Positions 56,183 through 64,000 of a DNA stretch of 64,000 nucleotides are shown piece by piece. The stretch spans positions 3,859,001 through 3,923,000 of the forward strand of contig NZ_CP051677.1 of the NCBI RefSeq assembly GCF_012849055.1, read 5' to 3'. Under the pieces are notes generated by a model. That model ran no database searches. It saw only the letters and a program-made list of their open reading frames with translations, and was not told the DNA's origin. The stretch is from Spirosoma rhododendri. GTDB taxonomy: Bacteria > Bacteroidota > Bacteroidia > Cytophagales > Spirosomataceae. Numbering within the stretch: position 1 is the stretch's first letter; each line of letters starts with the position of its first letter. The translations under genes and the position numbers were made by a program.

Positions 56183-56638
56183 ATGTCGCGAGTAACTGGT
56201 TTATTGAAAGACATCGCACGAGTAATTGCCATTTTCATCGGCGGGGCGATCGGTCTGGTAATTCTCCTGTTTGTTTACCTTGATCTAACCAAAACCCCGG
56301 ACGCCGATGTACAGCTTGGGCGGGTCGACCGCGACACTACGTTCTACATCGGCAAATCTGAAAATGATCATGAAGGAAGTGGTCGCATTTCCCTGTTGGC
56401 CACCGGGTTGCTGGATAAATCGGACGCTTCGGTGCTTATCGAGTACACGAAGCCACCGGCTACGGCTGCCGATTGTAAGCTGTCTGCCGGCCCGGTCGAC
56501 CGGATATATGGAAGTGATTTCTACGATAACCGGGCTAAAGTGACGTACCGGCACGGGGCCGTAAAACATGGGCATCTGCGACTGCGGTTCGTCTTTGCCT
56601 ATCCACCCGAAGAATGGGGTAAGCATCCTACGAAGTAA
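56183..56638 (+). CDS. Membrane-anchored protein of unknown function
   Basis: 151 residues from ATG 56183, preferred over the more upstream 56090 because it directly precedes the helix. One transmembrane segment at about 12-37 (IARVIAIFIGGAIGLVILLF), then a periplasmic beta-rich domain of ~110 residues (DTTFYIGKSENDHEG, YGSDFYDNRAKVTYRHGAVK). No family recognised. A monocistronic gene ahead of the beta-lactamase, 69 bases apart, same direction. Confidence 0.62.
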   Translation: MSRVTGLLKDIARVIAIFIGGAIGLVILLFVYLDLTKTPDADVQLGRVDRDTTFYIGKSENDHEGSGRISLLATGLLDKSDASVLIEYTKPPATAADCKLSAGPVDRIYGSDFYDNRAKVTYRHGAVKHGHLRLRFVFAYPPEEWGKHPTK

Positions 56639-56707
56639 CTGTTCAACGTTGAGTAACCGGGCTGCTGATCGTATTGCGGTTCGATTGGCTTTACCTAACC
56701 ACATATC

Positions 56708-57463
56708 ATGCGAAAATTGGTCTGCATCTGTCTGGGTTTACTGATTGCCTACGCATCAACGGCGCAGCCCAGCCCGAAGCCAAAATTAGTCGTCACGCCC
56801 ATCGCGGATCGGGTGTACGTGCACACGACCTACGGTATGTACAAGGGCGAACCCGTCCCGTCGAACGGCCTGATTGTCAATACGGGCGATGGTATCGTGC
56901 TGATCGATACGGGTTGGGATACGAAAGACGACACCGACAATACACAGCAGCTACTTCGTTGGGTGGCTGATAGCCTGCGTCAGCCCGTCCGGCTCTGCAT
57001 CGTCACCCATTCCCACGATGATAAAGTAGGGGGTATCGGCGCGTTGCGAAAGGCGGGTGTCCGGGTTGTCAGCACGCCACTCACGGCGCAGAAAACGGTG
57101 CAGGCCGGGTATGAATCGCCCGACGGTATTCTCCCCAACGACACGACGTTTACCATTGGTCAGGTACCGATTCGGACGTACTTCCCCGGTGCCGGACATA
57201 CCAGCGATAACATCGTGGTGTGGTTGCCCAAGCAGCAGATTCTGCATGGCGGCTGCTTTGTCAAAAGCGTGTCTGTGTTCGGGCTGGGCTACATTGGCGA
57301 AGCAAACCTGTCGGCGTGGGGCAATTCCGTTCGTCGGGTTATGAATCAGTTCGGTACGGCCAAACTCGTCATTCCCGGCCACGAAGAGTGGGGTGATACA
57401 AAAGCCCTCGAACACACGTTGCAACTGCTCTCCAAACACGCGGCTGCAAAGCCCCAACGATAA
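56708..57463 (+). CDS. Subclass B1 metallo-beta-lactamase
   Basis: 251 residues. Signal peptide to about residue 19. Zinc ligands all present: HSHDD with His101, His103 and Asp105, His164 in GAGHTSDN, Cys183 in HGGCFVKS and His225 in PGHEEWG; the Cys places it in subclass B1. The flanking motifs (IVTHSHDDKVGGIGAL, LIDTGWD) resemble chromosomal enzymes of flavobacteria such as BlaB and IND. It should hydrolyse penicillins and carbapenems in the periplasm. No mobile element flanks it, so it is probably an intrinsic gene. Activity not proven. Confidence 0.92.
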   Translation: MRKLVCICLGLLIAYASTAQPSPKPKLVVTPIADRVYVHTTYGMYKGEPVPSNGLIVNTGDGIVLIDTGWDTKDDTDNTQQLLRWVADSLRQPVRLCIVTHSHDDKVGGIGALRKAGVRVVSTPLTAQKTVQAGYESPDGILPNDTTFTIGQVPIRTYFPGAGHTSDNIVVWLPKQQILHGGCFVKSVSVFGLGYIGEANLSAWGNSVRRVMNQFGTAKLVIPGHEEWGDTKALEHTLQLLSKHAAAKPQR

Positions 57464-57500
57464 CGTGCGCAACCTGATGTGCTCCTTCTACCACATATAG

Positions 57501-57860
57501 ATGAAACAGATTGATAAACTTGCCTGGATCGAGTTAAAAGACAAAACTGTCCTGCTGACAAAAAGCTACGGAAAAGATGTGTTTTATATTCCCGGTGGCA
57601 AGCGGGACGCCGGGGAGACAGACGAACAGGTGCTACTCCGGGAAATACGCGAAGAACTAACCGTATCGATTGACGAAAGAACGCTACAGTACATTGGTAT
57701 TTTTGAAGCACAGGCGCACGGTCAGCCGAAAGGCGTTACGGTAAAAATGACCTGCTACTCCGGTGAATACCACGGGCAACTGAAAGCAAGTTCGGAAATC
57801 GAAGAAATCGCGTGGTTTACCTACGCCGACAAAACAAAGTCGCGGGAGTCGACAAATTGA
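57501..57860 (+). CDS. NUDIX hydrolase, probable C-terminal frameshift
   Basis: 119 residues as written. The NUDIX box is complete: GGKRDAGETDEQVLLREIRE followed by ELTV. The frame ends at 57860; adding one base at the A run 57836-57838 gives DKTKVAGVDKLIFDYLHQSDLLA, ending at TAG 57896-57898, which is the usual family end. Such enzymes hydrolyse nucleoside diphosphate derivatives. It follows the beta-lactamase gene by 37 bases. Confidence 0.85.
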   Translation: MKQIDKLAWIELKDKTVLLTKSYGKDVFYIPGGKRDAGETDEQVLLREIREELTVSIDERTLQYIGIFEAQAHGQPKGVTVKMTCYSGEYHGQLKASSEIEEIAWFTYADKTKSRESTN

Positions 57861-57984
57861 TTTTCGACTATTTGCATCAGAGCGATTTGTTAGCGTAGAG
57901 AAAGAGTTGGTGCAAAGAAAGTTGTTGTAATCGCCCTTGTAAGTGTTGGGTGAAGTCAGTAAAGTGTCTGCATTTCCGGGTCGC

Positions 57985-58110
57985 GGGTGACAGATTGAAC
58001 GTCCCGGTTGGGCAGGTTCACAGCTCTAAATTCGGGCTTCCTGCTGACAAGCCAAACGCCCCGGTCGGACAGGTTTAGTCAGTTCAACGGGTTGCGGCTG
58101 ACAGGCAGTG
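57985..58110. repeat. Imperfect ~55-base direct repeats
   Basis: Two full copies and one partial copy of a unit beginning tgaca and containing a cccggt-gg-caggtt core start at about 57988, 58045 and 58099. The spacing is 57 and 54 bases. GC-rich sequence next to an AT-rich gene. No coding frame. Confidence 0.55.
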
Positions 58111-58135
58111 CGACTCAAAAGTAAACCTATAAAGG

Positions 58136-58750
58136 ATGCAATTTTTAGTGGAATTTTTCAACAGTTTAGATTCAAGGCACTGGGTTTTACTCATCACCTC
58201 AATTGTTAGCTCAGTCATTGCTTTGGGCTTGTATTTCGCCAAAAGAAGACACGACATCAAAGACAAATTGTTTGAGAAGCGGCATACTTCTTACAAAACA
58301 TTTATCACTAAGTTGGACGACATGGCCAAGGCTGCCAGACTCGACCCAACCAGTCTTTTGAAGGTAGTTGGCGAAAAAATGGCCGATGTTTTAACGGCTG
58401 AAGATGAAGCTGCTTCTATGAAAGCGTTAGCAGATATGAACTCAGCGATTTACGCTCAACTGGATAAAGCATTAACGCCACTGTTAGTTGCCAAGTCAGA
58501 AATCAATGCTCTGATGCTGGATTGTAGCGACCAGATGCTGACCTACGTGACCGAATATCGGGTTCTAGCGCAAAACACAATTGATGAAGTTCAGAGTTGT
58601 CTAGATGTTCTCAAACCTGAAAACGCTGCTTATATGCAGGCGCAATTTGAAAAGATGAATAATCAAAACCGGGCTAAGGCATATGACGCTTTGACCCAAA
58701 AAATGATTCTGCAAATGAGAAAGGAATTGCAAGCAACTTACCGACAGTAG
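58136..58750 (+). CDS. Low-GC orphan membrane-anchored coiled-coil protein
   Basis: 204 residues. One N-terminal transmembrane helix (about 17-36, VLLITSIVSSVIALGLYFA) is followed by a long, mostly helical cytoplasmic part (IKDKLFEKRHTSYKTFITKL, AIYAQLDKALTPLLVAKSEI). No family recognised. Its base composition is clearly more AT-rich than its neighbours, and it is flanked by degenerate GC-rich repeats and a gene remnant, which suggests acquisition from elsewhere. Confidence 0.7.
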   Translation: MQFLVEFFNSLDSRHWVLLITSIVSSVIALGLYFAKRRHDIKDKLFEKRHTSYKTFITKLDDMAKAARLDPTSLLKVVGEKMADVLTAEDEAASMKALADMNSAIYAQLDKALTPLLVAKSEINALMLDCSDQMLTYVTEYRVLAQNTIDEVQSCLDVLKPENAAYMQAQFEKMNNQNRAKAYDALTQKMILQMRKELQATYRQ

Positions 58751-58980
58751 TGCCGATGGTAATCTCTGCAATCCCTTAGATAATAAGTTCAAACGTTTCG
58801 CTCCGCGTGGGCAGGCTCTCCGGCGACAGGTTGCTCGCCCCCGAAGTCAAGCAGACAGCCCAACCAAACGGGTGTGTAAAGGTGCAGGTCCGTGCGTTCG
58901 GTCAAGTTTTGCGCCCACCATCAACCCCCTGAGTCCACCGTGTGGAGATCCACAAAGCGCTTGTAAGGTAGCGTTCGGGC
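58751..58980. other. Non-coding stretch downstream of the orphan gene
   Basis: No frame with coding character. It contains cgggcaggctctccggcgacaggttgctcg-like words related to the repeat core seen at 57985-58110. No tRNA or terminator recognised. Confidence 0.4.
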
Positions 58981-59142
58981 GGTACTAGGAACGCCCCAAT
59001 AAGCAGATTTTATGGCTCATTAGTCGCCAACGAAACGACCGGCGGCATGCTGGGGCAAACCTTTCGGTACGATATAAAAGTCGATGGCGACACGATGACG
59101 CTGACCGGCCCGTTCAGCGAAGTATGGGCTCGCGTCAGGTAA
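58981..59142 (+). pseudogene. Remnant of a lipocalin-like (DUF4488-type) protein gene
   Basis: A frame without a start codon encodes RFYGSLVANETTGGMLGQTF, RYDIKVDGDTMTLTGP and EVWARVR, ending at TAA 59140-59142. This is the usual C-terminal end of small beta-barrel lipocalin-like proteins in Bacteroidota; the rest of the gene is missing upstream. A short remnant, so the family is a best guess. Confidence 0.5.
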
Positions 59143-59173
59143 TACGGGTAGACCGGTCGAAACGCGACGGTAA

Positions 59174-62100
59174 TCAGCTGGGCGGCAATACAGGTTGCTG
59201 GGCGGGGAGGTAGACGCTGAACGTGGCCCCCTGACCGGGTTGGCTATGAGCCGTGATAAACCCGCCGTGATTGATCGCAATGCGCTGGCAGATGGCCAGG
59301 CCAATACCCGTTCCTTCGTACTCGCCTTTGGTGTGTAACCGCTGGAAAACCTGAAAGATGCGGGACTGGTATTTTTCGTCGAAGCCAATGCCGTTGTCGA
59401 TAACGTCTACGCGGTAGTAGCTATCGACCGGTTGGGGCGGGCGTTCACTGGGCGAAATCATGTTCGCAGGTACCTCCGTACAGCGAATCTGAATGTGAGC
59501 CGACTGCCCGGGATGCCGGAACTTCAGTGCATTACCCAACAGGTTCTGGAACAACTGACTCAGTTGGATAAAATGGCCCCACACAGTGGGTAGCGGGTCC
59601 ATGTCCAGGCGTGCATCGGCTTCGGTTAGGGAAATTTCCAGCGCGTCGCAGGCGGTTGCGACAGCCTCCGACAGGGCAACGGGCAGGCGGTCGGGTTCGG
59701 CGTTGTCGAGTTGCGAGTAGGTCAGCAGCGCCCGGATCAGCGTCGATATGCGCGCTGCGGCCACCTGTATCCGCGATAGGAAACCCACTTCCTTTTCCCC
59801 GGCTACACCCATGAGTCGGCCCTGAAGCAGATCGCTGAACTGCTGAATTTTGCGTAGCGGCTCCTGTATATCGTGGCTGGCTACGTAGGCAAACTGTTGC
59901 AGGTATTCGTTGGAGCGTTGCAGGCGAACGACCATCGTTTCCAGTTCGGCGGTCCGTTGCCGGACCTGTTCATCCAGCTCTTCGGCCAACTGACGGTAGC
60001 GGGTTTCGCTGGCAGCCACGGCCTGAGCCGACGACCGACGCAGGGCTTCGAGACTGATCTGCGCCCGCACTTTGGTCAGCAGCTCAGCGGCCGAGAAAGG
60101 CTTGACCAGGTAATCATCCGCGCCGGCTTCCAGCCCGTCGATACGCGCTTCCTGCCCCGCGCGGGCCGACAGAAAGATCAGCGGAATAAGCGCGGTCGCC
60201 GGATTCTGCCGCAGTTGCCGGATCAGTTCCTTACCGTCCATGACCGGCATCATCACGTCGCTCAGAATCAGTTGGGGCGTCAGCGTACGGAGTTGGTTCA
60301 GCGCGTCGGCCCCGTGAACGGCGGTATGAACCGTGAAGTAGGGCGATAGCAGGCGGGTCAGGTACGCCCGCATGTCGGCATTGTCATCGACAACCAGCAC
60401 ATATCCGTCCGCTTTCGGCAAAGCCGCGTCACCGACATTACCGGTGGCGGTCGGGGCGGTCTCGTCCAGTATAGACGAGGCTTCCTGTAGAAAGGAATCG
60501 GCCAACGCACTCAGCGGCCCGTCGGCCAGATCGTCGCTGACCTGCGCGGCTGGTAGGTGCGCACGGCCCAGCGGAATCTGCACGGTAAATGTACTGCCGA
60601 CCTTCTCGACGCTGCTGACGCTGATCGTACCCCCGTGCAGCTGCACCAGTTCCTGGACCAGTGACAAGCCGATACCGCTGCCTTCAAACGACCGCCCCCC
60701 CGCGTTCTCGACCCGGTGAAATCGCTCGAACATATGCGGTAGTTCGGCCGCCGGAATGCCCACTCCTGTATCGGTGACGGCTAACACGGCCTGTTCGCCT
60801 TCCGCCACAAGACTGACCCGAATAGAGCCCTGAAGGGTGAACTTAAACGCGTTGGAAAGCAGGTTGAGCACAATTTTTTCTCACATTTCCCGATCTACGT
60901 AGACCGGCGACGGAAGCGGCTGGCAATCGACGATCAACTGCAAACCGGCCCGTTCCAGCAGGGAGCGAAAATTACTGGCCAGCTCCTGTGTCAGCCCCGC
61001 CAGTTCTACAGGCTGAAAATGCGAGCGGGTTCGGCCAGCTTCGATACGGCTGAAATCGAGCAGGTTGTTGACCAGCTTTAGCAGGCGCAGTGCGTTGCGG
61101 TGAGCAGCTACCACGGGGGCCTGAATACTGGCGGGTTGCTGTTCGAGCTGCTGCCGGAGTTCGTCGAGCGGCCCGAGCATCAGCGTCAGGGGCGTCCGAA
61201 ATTCGTGGCTGACATTGCTGAAGAACGCCGTTTTGGCCCGGTCGATGGCGGCTAGTGCTTCGGCCCGCTGCTGCTCCTGCTGATACGCGTGAACGTTGGA
61301 AAAAGCCGTACTGATCGTGTTACCCAGTAGATCGTAGAATGTCTGATAATCAGCGTCCAGCGCCCGCCGGGAACTGACCCCCGCCAGTACGAAACCAACA
61401 GGCTGGGGGTGGGAGGGCAGCATTATGGGCAGGCGGACGGCCGTATGGGGTGTCTCAGGGTAGGGCCCGGCCGGAACCTGACCCAACTGATTGCTCAGGT
61501 CGGTAATGACCTGCATCTCGTTAAGAGTAGCCAGCCATGGAGTTGATTCGACGACTAATTCGTTCAGATGAGCTGGTAGTTTCTCCCCCCCGAAAGGCCA
61601 CTACTGCCAACCAGCCGGGCCTGCTGTCCGTCGGCGTCCAGTTCGTAGAAAAGTAAAAAGGGTAGATCGAGGCTGAATGTCGGCTGAGCTTCCAGCAGGC
61701 TGTCGTAGATGGCCTGCTGCGATTTGGCCTGTGCCGTGCGGGTTGCCACGTCGCAGAGTACCTGCGTGCGCCGGGCGCTGAGCATCTTATCCGTCGTCTC
61801 GGTGATGGGGTGAAAGATGCCCCCAACCTGCCCCGAGTCGTCCCGGATGGGCGCGAAGGAAAACGTCATAAACGATTCCTCCAGGTAGCCGTATCGGTCG
61901 AGAAACATGCGCTGATCTTGGATATACGTACCCTGTCCCTGCTGCCCCCGAGTAAACGCGTCGCCGACCACCGGCAGGGCGGTTTCCCAGCAGATACGGA
62001 AATTCTGCCCCATCGACTCCGGGTGCTTGGCTCCGCAAATGGGTCGGTAGCTGTCGTTGTACAGCTGAATCGTTTCGGGGCCCCAAGCAATCAAAATCGG

Positions 62101-62280
62101 AAAGGTCGAGGAGAGGCACAGACTTACCGAGGTGCGCAGGCTCTGTGGCCAGGTGTCTATGGGGCCCAGTGGCGTGGTCGACCAGTCTTTTTAGCGGATT
62201 AATTGCCCCATCTCACCACCCCCGGCAAGAAACGATTCGGAGGAGTCCAGTGCCTCGATACTGACCATACGCGTATTCAT
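59174..62280 (-). pseudogene. Hybrid sensor histidine kinase, decayed (two stops and one frameshift)
   Basis: Reading from ATG 62280: sensor block (ESFLAGGGEMGQLIR) with an in-frame TAA at 62191-62193 before KDWSTTPLGPIDTWP; a PAS-like domain; a GAF-like domain with a one-base deletion at the C7 run 61585-61591; HisKA (FFSNVSHEFRTPLTL) and then an in-frame TGA at 60881-60883 where Trp of the MWEKI motif is expected. The rest (59174-60871) holds a HATPase, a receiver domain (SDVMMPVMDG), a second HisKA (YVASHDIQEPLRK) and a second HATPase. The N-terminal block and the last kinase unit resemble the kinase at 11346-13586. Both stops are substitutions, so this looks like real decay. Confidence 0.85.
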
Positions 62281-62443
62281 TAGTCACCAACTGCCGGTAA
62301 GGCGGCAGCGCCAAACCGCAATATTAAGCCCGTTTTGGGCTTAAAACGCAATATAGTCGATCATGTAAGGCAGTTACCCTGTTTTATTATCTATGTGGTA
62401 GCCTATTCTAATGTACCGGTCCTGAACGTTTGGGGGGAGGGCG

Positions 62444-63634
62444 CTACTCGTCGGTGCTGTATTTGCTGCGGATGCGCCGGGCCACGTCGCCGGCCAGTTC
62501 GTCGACTAAGTCATCGTAGAGTTGCCAGCGGCTGGGTACCAATATGCTGGCTGTTGCCAGGATGTGACCGTTGAGGGCGCGGTCGTCGCCGGAAAACGTT
62601 TCCCACACGGTTTCCCAACGGCGTGTTTCCCAGACCGAATCGTGCCAGATGGGTTTGTTCGCGTCGACATCGATACCTTCCAGACGAATGGTCATGCCGG
62701 TGCTGATGGTGCGCTTAAACGTCGTCAGTGTACCCTTCACCTTCTCCATGATGTCGACCTTCGTGGAGTCGTTGATCTTCTTTTCACCGACTTTATATTC
62801 TTTGTCGCTGTAGATCGTCGTGCTCGATGACCCGGTGTTATCGGTATATGCCGTGTAGTCGGTCACCTGCATCCGGACAGCCTGATGAATCGGGAAGCCT
62901 TCGGCCAGTGGCCCACCGTCAACGATGTTCGCCTGAATCTGATCCGGGGTGTAGAGTCGCACAAAGGTTGAGGGCGTCATGTCGCGATTCAATCGACTGT
63001 AGATCAGTCGCTGTATCGCCAGATTATCGTGGCCACTGATTTCGTAGGTAGGGCCGATTGGCTCGATGGCCACGCGCAGCAGGGCGTAAGGGAATACCTC
63101 GTCGGCGCGGGTGCGGGCCTGCCGGTAATCGGGTACCCAGTCGGTGGCTTTGCGGTAGTTAACAAACGCGTCTTTGGCGGCAAGGCGGTTGGTCAGGCGG
63201 AGGTCGTACGCCTGCTCGGCGACGTCGTAGCGGTCGGCAGCGGCCAATTGGCGGGTTTCCTGCATTCGATCCTGATACGAAGCGGGGTAACCCGAAAGCC
63301 AGTCGGCGCAGGCAGTGCAGGTCCGGGCGTTGTCGGTGAGCGTTTGCAGGGCGTTGTATTCGCCCAGTACGGCCTCCCAGCGAAACGGCTGACTGGTACT
63401 GTTCGCCAGTCGGCGAATTGTGTTTTGCCGTTGTTCGTAAGCCAGGACGAATGCCTGTTGCAGCACGTTGGATGCCAGTCCGTGGCCCCGTTTGCTCAGG
63501 CCCGGTCCCTGCTGAAGCCGCTGGGATGCGCGTTTGACCGCCAGATCGAAACGGCCGTGGCGGAGGGCTGTTTTGCCGCTGCTGCACCCGGTCAGCAGCA
63601 GGATTACGAGTAGGTAAAGAGGAGTGCGGTTCAT
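62444..63634 (-). CDS. Lipoprotein of unknown function
   Basis: 396 residues. Lipoprotein signal MNRTPLYLLVILLLTGCSSG (lipidated Cys17). A helical N-terminal half with a CTAC pair (ARTCTACADWLSGY) is followed by a beta-rich half (VRMQVTDYTAYTDN, TISTGMTIRLEGIDVDANK, WETVWETFSGDD). No family recognised. Proteins with this layout occur in Bacteroidota as hypothetical lipoproteins. The gene is divergent from the LacI regulator across a 183-base gap. Confidence 0.72.
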   Translation of the reverse strand: MNRTPLYLLVILLLTGCSSGKTALRHGRFDLAVKRASQRLQQGPGLSKRGHGLASNVLQQAFVLAYEQRQNTIRRLANSTSQPFRWEAVLGEYNALQTLTDNARTCTACADWLSGYPASYQDRMQETRQLAAADRYDVAEQAYDLRLTNRLAAKDAFVNYRKATDWVPDYRQARTRADEVFPYALLRVAIEPIGPTYEISGHDNLAIQRLIYSRLNRDMTPSTFVRLYTPDQIQANIVDGGPLAEGFPIHQAVRMQVTDYTAYTDNTGSSSTTIYSDKEYKVGEKKINDSTKVDIMEKVKGTLTTFKRTISTGMTIRLEGIDVDANKPIWHDSVWETRRWETVWETFSGDDRALNGHILATASILVPSRWQLYDDLVDELAGDVARRIRSKYSTDE

Positions 63635-63777
63635 GGGGAGGAAGATTGGTCGGTTAACCCTTAGATGCCAGATTTGCGGAATTGGTTTAGGCGCTCCCCG
63701 GAAATATTGGCGACGTTGTCGGGCGACGCCTATGTCACCGTATGAGCGCGAGGATGCATCACAGCCCGTATATTTGG

Positions 63778-63793
63778 CGTACGGTACCGTACG
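63778..63793. promoter_or_regulatory. 16-bp perfect palindrome upstream of the LacI-family gene
   Basis: cgtacggtaccgtacg reads the same on both strands and ends 24 bases before the regulator's ATG, inside the divergent gap. LacI-family proteins bind palindromic operators and often repress their own gene, so an autoregulatory operator is plausible. Not tested here. Confidence 0.45.
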
Positions 63794-63817
63794 TGTATCT
63801 GCTCAGTACCATCGCCA

Positions 63818-64000
63818 ATGATTCCTCCCCCGCCCATAACGATTAAAGACATCGCCCGGCAATTCAACTGCTCGCCGTCGACGGTGTCGCGGGCGTTGAA
63901 CGACCACTATACCATCAGTGAAGATACGCGCCGGAGCATTCAACAGTATGCGCAACAGGCGGGTTATCAGCGAAATCTGGTGTCGCTTAGTCTGCTCAAT
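63818..64000 (+). CDS. LacI-family transcriptional regulator (3' truncated by window edge)
   Basis: 61 codons from ATG 63818, running off the window in frame. The N-terminal helix-turn-helix is ITIKDIARQFNCSPSTVSRA followed by LNDHYTISEDTRRSIQQY and the hinge AQQAGYQRN, which is the classic LacI DNA-binding pattern. The sugar-binding domain lies outside the window. Its target genes cannot be seen; a palindrome sits just upstream. Confidence 0.93.
   Translation, partial: MIPPPPITIKDIARQFNCSPSTVSRALNDHYTISEDTRRSIQQYAQQAGYQRNLVSLSLLN

Noticed and set aside
39716..62280. A single large genomic island
   Set aside because: AT-rich accessory genes are scattered among conserved housekeeping genes (dnaB, phoH, holA), with no integrase, att repeat or tRNA boundary.

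Overview
The window looks like a chromosomal segment of a Bacteroidota bacterium, most likely order Cytophagales close to Spirosoma. The basis is SusC/SusD pairs, two secreted proteins with type IX secretion C-terminal domains (one of the gliding-motility type), an ECF sigma/FecR/SusCD unit, a DUF3127 protein, several TTG starts and fairly high GC. No rRNA, prophage, transposase or CRISPR array was seen. The species assignment is an inference from gene content and style.

Layout. 1-878: the 3' part of a SusD gene. 1089-9701: a plus-strand run with a cyanophycinase-like protein (frameshifted), MetY sulfhydrylase, two tandem DoxX-like membrane proteins with periplasmic tails, a DUF1684 protein, a cytochrome c and a SoxC-type molybdopterin sulfite dehydrogenase. 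This reads as a possible sulfur-handling locus, and its first part is punctuated by three copies of a hairpin-forming intergenic repeat. 9766-13586: a phytoene-desaturase-type flavoprotein and a PAS histidine kinase. 14112-19812: a complete RND efflux operon (adaptor lipoprotein, inner-membrane pump, outer-membrane factor) closed by a 20-bp terminator stem. 19907-24563: small genes, tRNA-Leu(GAG), tRNA-Lys(UUU), the DUF3127 protein, an SH3-like membrane protein and a short-chain dehydrogenase. 24591-31666: a T9SS type B protein, RlmD (two frameshifts) and an OAR-like TonB-dependent receptor. 31914-39522 (minus): ECF sigma factor, FecR anti-sigma, SusC, SusD and a glycerophosphodiester phosphodiesterase, a self-contained regulated uptake unit. 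39716-41997: a PIN-domain toxin with its small partner, and DnaB. 42356-47379: PhoH, an M43-type secreted protease, a GNAT enzyme and ComEC. 47473-53820: a Spy/CpxP-like protein, a TetR regulator with an ABC1 kinase, a nucleotidyltransferase pair set between repeat arrays, dCMP deaminase, ACP phosphodiesterase and the Pol III delta subunit. 53863-57898: an AraC regulator, an esterase, a membrane protein, a subclass B1 metallo-beta-lactamase and a NUDIX protein. 57899-62280: a degraded accessory patch with a low-GC orphan gene, a gene remnant and a hybrid histidine kinase carrying two stops and a frameshift. 62444-64000: a lipoprotein and the first 61 codons of a LacI-family regulator behind a 16-bp palindrome.

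A recurrent oddity is at least nine single-base-deletion frameshifts in otherwise well-conserved genes, nearly all at or beside short homopolymers, mostly G runs. This pattern suggests base-calling errors in the assembly rather than biology for most of them. The hybrid kinase at 59174-62280 is different: its in-frame stops are substitutions, so it looks truly decayed.
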